This document shows positions 35,580 through 45,134 of a stretch of 58,243 bases of DNA, in pieces (position 1 is the stretch's first letter; each line of letters begins with the position of its first letter). Under the pieces are notes generated by a model, which saw only the letters and a list, made by a program, of their open reading frames with translations, did not search any database and had not been told where the DNA came from. This stretch comes from Eubacterium sp. An11 (GTDB taxonomy: Bacteria; Bacillota; Clostridia; Lachnospirales; Lachnospiraceae). A program made the translations under genes and the position numbers. The DNA is taken from the NCBI RefSeq assembly GCF_002161065.1, contig NZ_NFLV01000020.1:1-58243 (forward strand), written 5' to 3'.

Positions 35580-37292
35580 ATGATTGAGATTTATGTATTT
35601 CAGAAGCGGAAATACCGTTTCCTTTTCGGATGCCTGACCTTGCTTTTCTGTGTGCTGGCCTGCAGACTGTTTTACCTGATGGTGATTTCTTCGGAAGAAC
35701 TCAGTGAGAGGGCCAGAGATGTGGAGCAGAGAGAGCGTTCCATCAAGGCGGCCCGGGGCATCATTTATGACAGAAACGGGGTGGTGCTGGCAGATAATCA
35801 GCCGGTATGCACCATCTCGGTCATTTACAGTCAGGTGACAGAACCGGAGAAAGTGATAAAGCTTCTCTCGGAGAAGCTGTCCATGGATGAAGAAGAGATC
35901 CGCCGGAAGGTGGAGAAGGTTTCCTCCAGAGAAAAGATCAAGAGCAATGTGCCAAAGGAGACGGCCGATGAGATCCGGGAAGCGAATTTAAGCGGCGTCA
36001 AGGTGGATGAAGATTACAGGAGATATTATCCTTACGGCAATCTGGCTTCCAAGGTGCTGGGATTTACCGGTTCCGATAATCAGGGAATCCTTGGTCTGGA
36101 ATCCCGGTATGACAGCGTCTTAAAGGGAACTGACGGAACGATCCTTACCCTGACAGATTTCCAGGGGATTGAGATTGAGTCGGCGGCGGAGGAGCGGGTG
36201 GAACCCGTTCAGGGCGACAGCCTTTATCTGTCTCTGGACTATACCATGCAGTCGTTTGCCCAGCAGGCGGCCGAAAAGGTGCTCAAAGAGAAGCAGGCAA
36301 AAAGTGTTTCGGTGATTCTGATGAATCCCCAGAACGGGGAGATTTATGCCATGGTAAATGTGCCGGAATATGATCTAAATGAACCTTACGAGCTTCTCTC
36401 CGTATATGAAAGCGGGGAGGGCAGTGAAAATGATAAACTGAACAACATGTGGAGAAATCCGCTGATCAGCGATTCTTATGAGCCGGGATCCACTTTTAAG
36501 ATTGTGACGGCCACCGCCGCTCTGGAAGAAGGAAAGGTATCTTTAAATGACACCTTTCACTGTCCCGGATATAAGATCGTGGAAGACAGGAAGATCCGCT
36601 GCCACAAAACCCAGGGACATGGAACCGAGACCTTTAAGAAAGGAGTCATGAATTCCTGTAATCCGGTATTTATGGAGATCGGGGCCAGAGTGGGAGCCAG
36701 AACTATGCTGGAATATTATAAGAAACTGGGACTGTATGAGAAAACCGGTGTGGATCTGCCGGGAGAGGCGGGTTCCATCATGCACAAGCTGGAAAATATC
36801 GGGGCAGTGGAACTTGCCACCATGTCTTTTGGGCAATCCATTCAGATTACGCCGCTGCAGCTTCTGCGGGCGGTCAGTGCCGTGGTGAACGGAGGCACTC
36901 TGGTGACTCCCCATTTTGCCATCCGCACGGAAGATTCTGTTACCGGGGAGATCACAGAATTGACTTACGAGACAAAGACGGGGCGGGTGACGGAGCAGAC
37001 GTCTGAGACCATGCGTTCCCTGCTGGAAGCGGTGGTCTCAGAAGGAACAGGAAAGAACGCCCAGGTGGAAGGCTATCAGGTGGGAGGAAAGACAGCCACC
37101 AGTGAAAAGCTTCCCCGGGGAACCGGAAAGTACATTTCTTCTTTCCTCGGTTTCGCTCCGGCGGACCATCCGGAGATTATGGGGCTGGTTCTGATCGATG
37201 AACCGGTGGGCGTCTATTACGGCGGAACTATCGCTGCTCCGGTGATGGCGGAAATCTTCCAAAATATCCTGCCCTATCTTGATAATATCTGA
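35580..37292 (+). CDS. Class B penicillin-binding protein, SpoVD/FtsI-like, with KTA motif
   Basis: Second transpeptidase of the cluster: a transmembrane helix (13-35), dimerisation domain (ARGIIYDRNGVVLADN), transpeptidase domain with S304-TFK and S359-CN, but the third motif reads GGKTATSEK at 502-510, with Ala in place of the usual Gly of KTG. Similar KTA variants are, as far as I recall, known in clostridial SpoVD-like proteins, so this need not mean loss of activity. There are no PASTA repeats. Position after the first PBP and before mraY suggests SpoVD (spore cortex) or a second septal PBP. The ATG at 35580 has only a weak ribosome binding site. Confidence 0.86.
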   Translation: MIEIYVFQKRKYRFLFGCLTLLFCVLACRLFYLMVISSEELSERARDVEQRERSIKAARGIIYDRNGVVLADNQPVCTISVIYSQVTEPEKVIKLLSEKLSMDEEEIRRKVEKVSSREKIKSNVPKETADEIREANLSGVKVDEDYRRYYPYGNLASKVLGFTGSDNQGILGLESRYDSVLKGTDGTILTLTDFQGIEIESAAEERVEPVQGDSLYLSLDYTMQSFAQQAAEKVLKEKQAKSVSVILMNPQNGEIYAMVNVPEYDLNEPYELLSVYESGEGSENDKLNNMWRNPLISDSYEPGSTFKIVTATAALEEGKVSLNDTFHCPGYKIVEDRKIRCHKTQGHGTETFKKGVMNSCNPVFMEIGARVGARTMLEYYKKLGLYEKTGVDLPGEAGSIMHKLENIGAVELATMSFGQSIQITPLQLLRAVSAVVNGGTLVTPHFAIRTEDSVTGEITELTYETKTGRVTEQTSETMRSLLEAVVSEGTGKNAQVEGYQVGGKTATSEKLPRGTGKYISSFLGFAPADHPEIMGLVLIDEPVGVYYGGTIAAPVMAEIFQNILPYLDNI

Positions 37293-37399
37293 AAAGAGGA
37301 TTATACTGTGGTAGAATGTCTTAAATTTACTACGTGTGCTGTCACGTTCTGTTTTGCGGCGGATGTGCCGGCGCACAGAGATAAAATGGAGGTTAAACT

Positions 37400-38353
37400 A
37401 TGAATCAATCAATTGCAATACCAGCCCTGGCGGCATTTTTTGTCACTTTAATACTGGGACCGGGAATGATCAAGTTTTTACATAGATTGAAATTTGGTCA
37501 GTTCATCCGGGAAGAGGGACCGGAGTCCCATCTGAAGAAGTCAGGCACGCCTACCATGGGAGGAATCCTCTTTCTCATTGGAATCCTGGTGGGCTCGGTG
37601 TTTTATATTGCCGACTATCCGAAGATCGTTCCGGTTCTCTTTGTGACTCTGGGATTTGGTCTCATCGGTTTCTTAGACGACTACATTAAGGTAGTCATGA
37701 AGCGGAATCTGGGACTGACGCCGGCGCAGAAAATGCTGGGACAGATTTTTATCACGGCGGTATTTGCATTTTATATGGTAAATTATTCCGGCCTTGGAAC
37801 AGAAGTTATGATTCCTTTCACCGGAGGGAAAATGGTGGACCTGGGAATTCTTTATGTGCCGATTCTGTTTTTTGTGGTACTGGGAACCGTCAACGGAGCA
37901 AACTTCACCGATGGTCTCGACGGGCTTGCCTCCAGTGTGACCACATTGATCGCCGTGTTTTTCACTGTCATCGCGGTGGCGGCCAAAACAGATGTGCATC
38001 CGGTGGCCTGCGCTGTCATCGGTGCCCTGCTGGCATTCCTTTGTTTTAATACCTATCCGGCAAAAGTGTTTATGGGAGATACGGGTTCCCTGGCACTGGG
38101 AGGATTTGTGGTGTCAATGGCTTACATGCTGCAGGTACCGTTCTTCCTTCCGATCGTGGCCTTCATCTATTTTGTGGAGGTGCTGTCGGTGATCATACAG
38201 GTTACCTATTATAAAAAGACCAAAAAACGTATTTTCAAAATGGCGCCGATCCATCATCATTTTGAGCTGTCCGGCTGGCCGGAGACAAAGGTGGTATCTA
38301 TCTTTTCCATCGTGACGGCGGTGCTCTGCCTGATTGGAATGCTTGCTTATTAG
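37400..38353 (+). CDS. mraY: Phospho-MurNAc-pentapeptide transferase
   Basis: Ten-helix membrane enzyme that makes lipid I from UDP-MurNAc-pentapeptide and undecaprenyl phosphate. Motifs: KKSGTPTMGG, the Asp-rich FLDDYIK (catalytic Asp pair), NGANFTDGLDGLA, and MAPIHHHFELSGWPETKV near the C-terminus. At 317 residues it is normal. The start at 37400 follows GGAGG. In most Firmicutes murE or murF precedes it; neither is here. Confidence 0.97.
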   Translation: MNQSIAIPALAAFFVTLILGPGMIKFLHRLKFGQFIREEGPESHLKKSGTPTMGGILFLIGILVGSVFYIADYPKIVPVLFVTLGFGLIGFLDDYIKVVMKRNLGLTPAQKMLGQIFITAVFAFYMVNYSGLGTEVMIPFTGGKMVDLGILYVPILFFVVLGTVNGANFTDGLDGLASSVTTLIAVFFTVIAVAAKTDVHPVACAVIGALLAFLCFNTYPAKVFMGDTGSLALGGFVVSMAYMLQVPFFLPIVAFIYFVEVLSVIIQVTYYKKTKKRIFKMAPIHHHFELSGWPETKVVSIFSIVTAVLCLIGMLAY

Positions 38354-38371
38354 CAGATTGGAGAATGAGTT

Positions 38372-39730
38372 ATGTTAGAAGGAAAGAATATACTGATTGC
38401 CGGGGCCGGAGTCAGCGGCGTGGGAGCGGCGAAGCTTCTGGGCCGGGCCGGTTTTGACGCGGCAATCTATGACGGAAATGAACAACTGGATACGGAGGCA
38501 GTGGTATCACAGATGCCGGAAAACATGCATCTGACATTTGAGCTGGGAGAATACAAAGATAGCCTGGCAGATCAGTACGATATGCTGATCCTGAGCCCGG
38601 GAATCTCTGTGAACAGTTCCATTGCCCGCTCCTTTTATGATAGAGGAAAGATTGTCTGGGGAGAGATTGAGCTGGCCAGCCATTTCGCCAAAGGCAAAAT
38701 CGCGGCTATCACAGGAACCAACGGGAAGACTACCACGACAGCGCTGGTGGGAAGCATCTTAAAATCCTGGTATGATTCGGTATTCGTTGTGGGAAATATC
38801 GGTATTCCGTTTACTTCGGTGGCGCTGGATACCCGCCCGGATTCGGTGATCGCCGCGGAGATCAGCAGCTTTCAGCTGGAGACCACGGTGGACTTCCATC
38901 CGGCGGTCAGCGCGGTGCTCAATCTGACGCCGGATCACCTGGACCGTCACGGAACTATGGAAGTTTACGGGGAGACGAAGCTCTCCATCTCAAAAAAACA
39001 GACCAAAGACGATGTGATCGTGTTAAATTATGACGATCCGGCCACCAGAGCCATGGCGGAGAGAACACCGGCCACTCCGGTGATGTTCAGCCGGAAAGAA
39101 GATTTAAAAGAGGGTATTGTGTTAAAAGGAGATACTTTTGTGATCCGGACCGGCAGGGAAGAGATCCCGGTCTGTTCCACAAAGGAGATTCGTCTTCTCG
39201 GCAGCCATAATCATGAGAATATTCTGGCGGCCATCGGCATTAGTTATTATATGGGCGTTCCGGTGGAGAATATCCGGGAGGCAGTCATGGAGTTCCGCGC
39301 GGTGGAACACCGTATCGAGTATGTGGATACCGTGGACGGCGTCGACTATTATAATGATTCCAAGGGTACCAACCCGGATGCGGCCATCAAAGGCATTCAG
39401 GCCATGGTGAAACCGACCATCCTTCTGGGAGGCGGCTATGATAAAAAGGCGGAGTACGATGAGTGGATTGAATCTTTCGATGGAAAGGTAAAATATCTGA
39501 TCCTCATGGGCGCCACCGCCCGGGCAATCGGAAAGACCGCTGTGGCTCACGGATTTCAGAATGTCATCTATGCCGATACATTTGAGGAAGCCATGGAGAT
39601 TGCGAGAGAGAAGGCAGTTCCGGGAGATGCGGTGCTGTTGTCTCCGGCCTGCGCCAGCTGGGGAATGTTTAAGAATTATGAGGTCAGGGGACAGGTATTT
39701 AAAGAGATTGTCCGCAGATTCAAGGGGTGA
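38372..39730 (+). CDS. murD: UDP-MurNAc-L-Ala--D-Glu ligase
   Basis: Adds D-glutamate to UDP-MurNAc-L-Ala in the cytoplasm. The Rossmann-like N-terminal domain has GAGVSGVGAAK, the ATP loop is GTNGKTTT (115-122), followed by LNLTPDHLDRH, KTTTs-type Lys in FRAVEHRIEYV, DSKGTNPDA and LLSPACASWGMF. Its 452 residues are standard. The start at 38372 is 18 bases after the mraY stop. Its stop overlaps the ftsW leader. Confidence 0.96.
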   Translation: MLEGKNILIAGAGVSGVGAAKLLGRAGFDAAIYDGNEQLDTEAVVSQMPENMHLTFELGEYKDSLADQYDMLILSPGISVNSSIARSFYDRGKIVWGEIELASHFAKGKIAAITGTNGKTTTTALVGSILKSWYDSVFVVGNIGIPFTSVALDTRPDSVIAAEISSFQLETTVDFHPAVSAVLNLTPDHLDRHGTMEVYGETKLSISKKQTKDDVIVLNYDDPATRAMAERTPATPVMFSRKEDLKEGIVLKGDTFVIRTGREEIPVCSTKEIRLLGSHNHENILAAIGISYYMGVPVENIREAVMEFRAVEHRIEYVDTVDGVDYYNDSKGTNPDAAIKGIQAMVKPTILLGGGYDKKAEYDEWIESFDGKVKYLILMGATARAIGKTAVAHGFQNVIYADTFEEAMEIAREKAVPGDAVLLSPACASWGMFKNYEVRGQVFKEIVRRFKG

Positions 39731-39735
39731 GTAAA

Positions 39736-40944
39736 ATGGCTGGTAAAATGTCCGGAAAAGCAAATATGCAGAGACGTACGACAGCCAGGCCGGGCGGCAC
39801 GGGAAAACGGACCACAGCCGGGAAAACCGGCGTCAGAAGCCGGACGGCGGTGCGCCGTCCCCACACCATGGATTATTCCATTGTATTTCTGGTGATTTTT
39901 CTGGTGGGCTTCGGCCTTGTGATGGTATACAGCACAAGTTCTTACCGGGGAAGCCTGTACATGAATGACGCTGCATACTGGCTGAAACGTCAGGCAGTCT
40001 TTGCGGTGATCGGAGTTGTTGCCATGTTTTTGGTCGCCCGGATTGACTATCATTTCTGGAGAAGCCGGAAATGGATGCTCCCGGTCTATTACTGGGGAAC
40101 CATCCTGCTGCTTATTTTCACTCTGGTATTTGCGGCGGTATCCCACGGGTCCAAACGTTGGCTCAATATCGGCCCCCTGAGCTTTCAGCCATCAGAGGCG
40201 GCAAAGGTTTCACTGATTGTGATTTTTGCCATATACATAAGCCGCCACGCCAAACAGCTGAGGACCTGGAAAGGGATTCTCAAAAGCTTTGTCCTGGCGG
40301 TGCCGATCATCGTCGTGGTCGGTATTGAGAATCTGAGTACCTGTATTATCCTGCTGGCCATCACAGTCATCATGATTTTTGTGGCCAGTGACAAATGGAA
40401 ACCGTTCATTGCCATTGGATTGGCCGGGGTGGCGGGAATCGCCATTTTGCTGCTCACCCAGGGATACCGGGTGGAGCGGATCAAAATATGGCTGAATCCG
40501 GAGCAGTATGAGACCGGTCTTCAGACCATGCAGGGCCTGTACGCCATCGGTTCCGGCGGCTTGTTTGGAAAGGGGCTCGGGCAGAGCATGCAGAAGATGG
40601 GGTTTCTGCCGGAGACGCACAACGATATGATTTTTTCCATTATCTGCGAGGAACTGGGACTTTTCGGCGCGGTGGGCATCCTGATCATTTATTTTGTCCT
40701 TTTATGGAGATTTATGGTAGTGGCTCTCAACGCCGCTGATCTGTACGGCTCCATGATCGTGGTGGGTACCATCGCTCATCTGGGAATCCAGGTATTCATT
40801 AATATCGGCGTGGTGACCAACACCATACCGAACACGGGAATTCCGCTGCCCTTTATCAGTTACGGAGGCACATCGCTGTGTTTCCTGCTGATCGAGATGG
40901 GGCTGGTGTTGTCGGTTTCCAGGTACATGCGGATAAAGGAATAG
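39736..40944 (+). CDS. ftsW: Septal peptidoglycan glycosyltransferase FtsW
   Basis: SEDS-family polymerase working with a class B PBP at the septum. About ten transmembrane helices follow a basic Arg/Lys/Gly-rich cytoplasmic N-terminus of some 45 residues. SEDS signatures: FQPSEAAKVSLI (with the conserved Glu), GSGGLFGKGLGQSMQKMGFLPETHNDMIFSIICEELG (split here in reading) and GIPLPFISYGGTSL. The ATG at 39736 is preferred over GTG 39727 because AAGGGGTGA forms the ribosome binding site. 402 residues. Confidence 0.94.
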   Translation: MAGKMSGKANMQRRTTARPGGTGKRTTAGKTGVRSRTAVRRPHTMDYSIVFLVIFLVGFGLVMVYSTSSYRGSLYMNDAAYWLKRQAVFAVIGVVAMFLVARIDYHFWRSRKWMLPVYYWGTILLLIFTLVFAAVSHGSKRWLNIGPLSFQPSEAAKVSLIVIFAIYISRHAKQLRTWKGILKSFVLAVPIIVVVGIENLSTCIILLAITVIMIFVASDKWKPFIAIGLAGVAGIAILLLTQGYRVERIKIWLNPEQYETGLQTMQGLYAIGSGGLFGKGLGQSMQKMGFLPETHNDMIFSIICEELGLFGAVGILIIYFVLLWRFMVVALNAADLYGSMIVVGTIAHLGIQVFINIGVVTNTIPNTGIPLPFISYGGTSLCFLLIEMGLVLSVSRYMRIKE

Positions 40945-40968
40945 CGGTTTTGTTTCAATGGGGGAGAA

Positions 40969-41721
40969 ATGAAGAGCAGACAGTTGACGCTTATCAAAAA
41001 TACGAAGAACAATAAACTGCATAAAATAATTTTCTGGCTGTGCTTTCTGTGTATTCTGGGTCTGGGCGCCGCCTGTGTGATCGTGGGATTCTCTGTTAAA
41101 AACATTGAGGTGAGCGGCAATCAGACTTACACGTCCGGGGAGATCATCCGTGAAGTAAAGAAAAAAGATTATGTGGGAAATACCCTGGTCATGATGGCAC
41201 AGAACCGGATTTTCGGACAGAAATACCTGCCTTTCATCGAAGATATCTCCATGAGTTTCGGCGATACGCATACGCTGAAGATTCATGTGAAAGAGAAGCT
41301 TCGGTCAGGCGTTTTCGAGTATATGAATGAAAATGTATATTTTGATTCCGAGGGCATCGCGCAGGAAAGCCGGGATTATCTGTTTGCCGGCGTTCCGGTG
41401 GTGACGGGCGTGAAATTTAATAAAATGGTTCTCGGCGAAAAGATTCCGGTGGACGGAGATTATTTCCACACCATTCTTTCTATCACGGAAAAAATCAGTA
41501 CCTATGGACTGAACATTTCCGAGATACATTTTGAGAGTGAGGATGATATCACGCTTTTGTCCGGTAAATTTGAAATTTATCTGGGAACTCCTGCCTATCT
41601 GGACGGAAAGATGTCCAGAATTTCGGAGATTCTCAGCGCGGTGTCCAAAGAGCATGAAAAAGGAACCATCGATATGCATCTGTTTACAGACGAAAAAAAC
41701 ATCATTACTTTTCGTGAATAA
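40969..41721 (+). CDS. ftsQ: FtsQ/DivIB-type division protein
   Basis: Bitopic divisome protein: short basic cytoplasmic N-terminus, one transmembrane helix (IIFWLCFLCILGLGAACVIVGF), then a POTRA domain starting VKNIEVSGNQTYTSGEIIREV and a beta-domain. It binds FtsL and FtsB-like partners outside the membrane. At 250 residues it is typical. Identified by topology, the POTRA start and its place between ftsW and ftsZ. It starts after GGGGGAGAA. Confidence 0.88.
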   Translation: MKSRQLTLIKNTKNNKLHKIIFWLCFLCILGLGAACVIVGFSVKNIEVSGNQTYTSGEIIREVKKKDYVGNTLVMMAQNRIFGQKYLPFIEDISMSFGDTHTLKIHVKEKLRSGVFEYMNENVYFDSEGIAQESRDYLFAGVPVVTGVKFNKMVLGEKIPVDGDYFHTILSITEKISTYGLNISEIHFESEDDITLLSGKFEIYLGTPAYLDGKMSRISEILSAVSKEHEKGTIDMHLFTDEKNIITFRE

Positions 41722-41856
41722 ACAAAAATAGTTTTGAAAAAGAGTTTTTCGTTAAAAAATAATGCAAAAATGATTCATACTTCAGAAAAAACAGGAATAT
41801 ACATATAATTTGGAAAAACAGTGAAAATAGGAACGTGACAAAAATAAAAATTTTTG

Positions 41857-41885
41857 TTGATTATTTCTATGAAAAAACGTATTAT
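41857..41885 (+). promoter_or_regulatory. Promoter for ftsZ
   Basis: TTGATT (41857-41862), 17 bases, TATTAT (41880-41885) in a very AT-rich 226-base gap. A second possible -10 TATAAT at 41804-41809 has a weak -35 (TTCAGA, 41781-41786). ftsZ can thus be expressed apart from the mraZ operon. Confidence 0.5.
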
Positions 41886-41947
41886 ATAACCATAAACTAA
41901 AATCAGGTGGATTATATTCATTTATATAGAATAAGGAGGAGTAGACC

Positions 41948-43096
41948 TTGCTGGAAATTATGTCAAACGAAGAATTAGCTCACGCTAAAATCCTGGTAAT
42001 CGGAGTCGGCGGAGCCGGAAACAATGCCGTGAACCGTATGGTTGACGAATCAATTGAGGGAGTGGAATTAATCGGTATCAATACAGATAAACAGGCTCTG
42101 GATTTATGTAAGGCGGCTACACGCGTACAGATTGGAGAGAGACTGACCAAGGGACTGGGCGCCGGAGCAAAACCGGAAATCGGTGCGGCTGCGGTGGAAG
42201 AGAACCGGGACGAGATTACCGAGCTGGTCAAAGATGCCGATATGGTTTTTGTAACCTGCGGTATGGGAGGCGGAACCGGTACAGGTGCAGCTCCGATTGT
42301 GGCAGAGATCGCTAAAGATCTGGGAATACTGACAGTGGGTGTTGTCACCAAACCATTTATCTTTGAGGGCAAGCCAAGGATGAACAATGCGCTCATGGGT
42401 ATTGAGCGTCTCAAAGAGAACGTAGATACACTGATCATTATCCCAAACGATAAGCTGCTGCAGATTTGTGATAAGAGAACATCCATCAAGGATGCCTTCT
42501 GCAAGGCAGACGAAGTACTCCAGCAGGGTGTACAGGGAATCACCGACCTGATTTTTAAACCGGGTCTCATTAACCTGGATTTCGCGGATATCCAGACTGT
42601 CATGAGAGACAAGGGCATTGCTCATATCGGTATTGGCGTGGGCAGTGGTGAAGATAAAGCTGTGGAGGCCATCAAAAAGGCCATGGAGAGCCCGCTGCTG
42701 GAGACAACAGTGAGCGGCGCCACCGACATTATCATCAACTTCTCCGGAGATGTGGGCATTCAGGAAGTATACGAGGCTGTTTCTTATCTGACAGAAGTGG
42801 CCGGCGACGAAGCCAACATTATCTTCGGTAATGTGGAGAGCGAAGACATTCCGGAAGACGAGGTGAGCATCACGATCATCGCCACCGGTCTTCACGACGT
42901 ATCCGGCACAGGCACTTCCAAGAAGAGTACCCGCCCGGCTGGCAGCAAGAAGCCGGAGAACGGACCTACATATAATGGTCAGGCTATCAAGACCGCTCCT
43001 TCCAAGAGAGCGGAGCAGCCAAATAACTCCTCCCGTTCTTACGATGCAGGGGATATGGAGATTAAGATCCCGGAATTTCTTCAGAAGAGACGGTAA
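41948..43096 (+). CDS. ftsZ: Cell division protein FtsZ
   Basis: Tubulin-like GTPase forming the division ring. Nucleotide-binding [13 protein letters not shown] at the N-terminus, the tubulin signature [10 protein letters not shown] (107-116), and the C-terminal peptide [14 protein letters not shown] that binds partner proteins. TTG start at 41948, following AAGGAGGAG. Its 382 residues include a short, mostly polar linker. ftsA does not precede it, which is usual for these Clostridia. Confidence 0.97.
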   Translation: MLEIMSNEELAHAKILVIGVGGAGNNAVNRMVDESIEGVELIGINTDKQALDLCKAATRVQIGERLTKGLGAGAKPEIGAAAVEENRDEITELVKDADMVFVTCGMGGGTGTGAAPIVAEIAKDLGILTVGVVTKPFIFEGKPRMNNALMGIERLKENVDTLIIIPNDKLLQICDKRTSIKDAFCKADEVLQQGVQGITDLIFKPGLINLDFADIQTVMRDKGIAHIGIGVGSGEDKAVEAIKKAMESPLLETTVSGATDIIINFSGDVGIQEVYEAVSYLTEVAGDEANIIFGNVESEDIPEDEVSITIIATGLHDVSGTGTSKKSTRPAGSKKPENGPTYNGQAIKTAPSKRAEQPNNSSRSYDAGDMEIKIPEFLQKRR

Positions 43097-43165
43097 AAGA
43101 CAGACAATGTCTGGAGAATCTGTTGTTATATGATGAAATAACCAGATGAATCAATACTATATGCA

Positions 43166-43189
43166 AGGGCCGGCGGGAGCCGGCCTTTT
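43166..43189 (+). terminator. ftsZ terminator
   Basis: GGCCGGC-GGGA-GCCGGCC (43168-43185) followed by TTTT. Confidence 0.8.
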
Positions 43190-43202
43190 CTGTGTATAAA
43201 AA

Positions 43203-43247
43203 AGTCGAAACATTTAGGATTTTTCCTATCGGTTTCGACTTTTTTTT
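43203..43247. promoter_or_regulatory. Hairpin upstream of spoIIGA: second terminator or paired Spo0A boxes
   Basis: AGTCGAAA (43203-43210) and TTTCGACT (43233-43240) form an inverted repeat with an inner TAGGA/CCTA stem and a T8 tract after it, so it reads as a terminator. The same half-sites contain GTCGAA, six of the seven bases of the Spo0A box TGTCGAA, and a -10-like TACAAT lies at 43262-43267. spoIIG promoters are Spo0A-activated in Bacillus, so both readings are possible. Confidence 0.45.
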
Positions 43248-43323
43248 GTATTCTTTTATAGTACAATAAATTCGCAGAATAAAAAACCATCGGTTTCTGA
43301 AAAACACTGAGATTTTATGAAAC

Positions 43324-44229
43324 ATGATTTATCTGGACGTTCTGTTTTTGTTGAACTGGATGATTGACTACCTGATTTTGGCGCTGGTGAAAAAAGATTT
43401 TTTTCCCGGCATGAAAGAAAGAAGAATTGCAGCAGGAGCCTTTCTGGCGGCGGGAAGCTACCTGTTCTGGCTTTGCCAGGCGGGAATTGTTTCCGGCACA
43501 GTGAGAATGCTGGAAGGATTCTTTTTGATCAGTCTGGTTCTTCTGTGGACGTTTTCCATCCGCAGTCTGCCGCTTTTTTTGAAAACTGCGGCGGCGGTCT
43601 TTGGGTATACCTTCCTTCTGGGCGGCTTTTGTCATGTTCTGCTTCATATTTTGACAGAGAGAGGAAAAGCGCCGCCGGTACAATGGTGGGTGCCTGTCGG
43701 CTGTATGGCTGCGGCCGCTTTTATAAGAAGCGCGGGGAAGAGGATGCAGCGGGAGACAGAGAAGATCAAAGAATGTACCTATGAAGTGGAGATCCGGAGA
43801 AAAGGACGTACTGTGAGTCTGCAGGGATGGTACGATTCCGGGAATCTTCTGGTCAGTCAGTGGACAGGAAGAGGAATCTGTGTCCTGCCTCTGGAAAAAG
43901 CGGAGGGACTTCTGGATGAAGAGGAAAAGAAAATCCTTTCTTTTCTTGTGACACAAAAGGATTTTCCCTGGAAAATCATGACAGAAAATCTGTGGTCGGG
44001 GATCCACCGGATTACGTATTCGTCCGTCGGCAGGAAAGACGGCTGGATGCCGGGAATTGCTGCGGACCACATCATTGTAAAAAAACATGGGGAGGTGCTC
44101 GCAGACACAGAGGGACTGATGGGAATCACCGCACAGGAAATCTTTCAGGACGGAAGATTTGCGGTATTGCTGCCGGCAGATATTTTTACAAAACAGACGC
44201 CGGGTGTCGATACGGGCAGAGAAAGCTGA
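43324..44229 (+). CDS. spoIIGA: Sigma-E processing peptidase SpoIIGA
   Basis: Membrane aspartic protease that activates pro-sigma-E in the mother cell after a signal from the forespore. Five hydrophobic helices in the first 140 residues (starting MIYLDVLFLLNWMIDYLILA) are followed by a soluble protease domain with the active-site YDSGN, D171. Its 301 residues are normal. The ribosome binding site is weak. It lies 51 bases before its substrate gene sigE, the standard spoIIG pair. Confidence 0.93.
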   Translation: MIYLDVLFLLNWMIDYLILALVKKDFFPGMKERRIAAGAFLAAGSYLFWLCQAGIVSGTVRMLEGFFLISLVLLWTFSIRSLPLFLKTAAAVFGYTFLLGGFCHVLLHILTERGKAPPVQWWVPVGCMAAAAFIRSAGKRMQRETEKIKECTYEVEIRRKGRTVSLQGWYDSGNLLVSQWTGRGICVLPLEKAEGLLDEEEKKILSFLVTQKDFPWKIMTENLWSGIHRITYSSVGRKDGWMPGIAADHIIVKKHGEVLADTEGLMGITAQEIFQDGRFAVLLPADIFTKQTPGVDTGRES

Positions 44230-44280
44230 ACCGATCGGCGGCTACAAGAGTCTGTACTGATTTAGGAGGGGATAGGACAG

Positions 44281-45021
44281 ATGCCAGTTGTGTTAAATGT
44301 ATCGGGAATGGAGCGGGTGAAATTCACCATGGTAAACAACGTAAAGCAGTTGTTTCATCCGCGGGGAGAAGTCCATTACATAGGAGGAACCGACGTGCTT
44401 CCGCCGCCGCTGGAGCCGGAAGAAGAGGCTTATGTATTAAGCCAGTTGGATACGAGAAGAAGCGAGGAAGCCAAGGCGATCCTGATTGAGAGAAATTTAA
44501 GACTGGTGGTATACATAGCAAAAAAATTCGAGAACACGGGCATCGGAGTGGAGGATTTGATTTCCATTGGGACCATAGGTCTCATCAAGGCCATTCAGAC
44601 CTTCAACCTGGAACGGAAAATCAAGCTGGCCACCTACGCGTCCCGCTGCATAGAAAACGAGATTCTCATGTATCTGAGAAGGACCAGCAAGACAAGAATG
44701 GAGGTTTCCATTGACGAGCCCCTCAATGTGGACTGGGATGGAAACGAACTGCTCCTGTCAGATATCCTGGGGACCGACGACGATATCATTTCCAGAGACA
44801 TTGAGGATGAGATTGATAAAAAACTGCTGAAAAAAGCCATGGAGACCCTTACGGACAGAGAAAAGCTGATCATTTCCCTGCGTTTCGGGCTCAACGGAAA
44901 CGAGGAGGAGAAGACCCAGAAAGAGGTGGCGGATATGCTCGGCATCTCCCAGTCTTACATTTCCCGTCTGGAGAAAAAGATCATACATAGGCTGAAAAAA
45001 GAGATGATAAAAATGGAATGA
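44281..45021 (+). CDS. sigE: Sporulation sigma factor SigE (pro-sigma-E)
   Basis: Mother-cell sigma factor of early sporulation, made as an inactive precursor. Residues 1 to about 30 are the pro-sequence removed by SpoIIGA. Region 2: [34 protein letters not shown] and [16 protein letters not shown]; region 4: [27 protein letters not shown]. 246 residues. The start follows TAGGAGGGG. It should drive spoIVA at 986. It ends facing sigG. Confidence 0.96.
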   Translation: MPVVLNVSGMERVKFTMVNNVKQLFHPRGEVHYIGGTDVLPPPLEPEEEAYVLSQLDTRRSEEAKAILIERNLRLVVYIAKKFENTGIGVEDLISIGTIGLIKAIQTFNLERKIKLATYASRCIENEILMYLRRTSKTRMEVSIDEPLNVDWDGNELLLSDILGTDDDIISRDIEDEIDKKLLKKAMETLTDREKLIISLRFGLNGNEEEKTQKEVADMLGISQSYISRLEKKIIHRLKKEMIKME

Positions 45022-45028
45022 AACCTGT

Positions 45029-45127
45029 AAAAAATCTGCGGCACGCTTCAGAGGAAAACGAATCATCTGTCCGGGATGAAAAAGTTTTCCCCTTTTGAGC
45101 GATCATCGGCGTTGCGGCAGATTTTTT
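45029..45127. terminator. Bidirectional terminator between sigE and sigG
   Basis: AAAAAATCTGC (45029-45039) pairs with GCAGATTTTTT (45117-45127); inside, GGAAAAC pairs with GTTTTCC. The A and T tracts at the two ends allow termination in both directions between convergent genes. Confidence 0.75.
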
Positions 45128-45134
45128 AGTGGTG

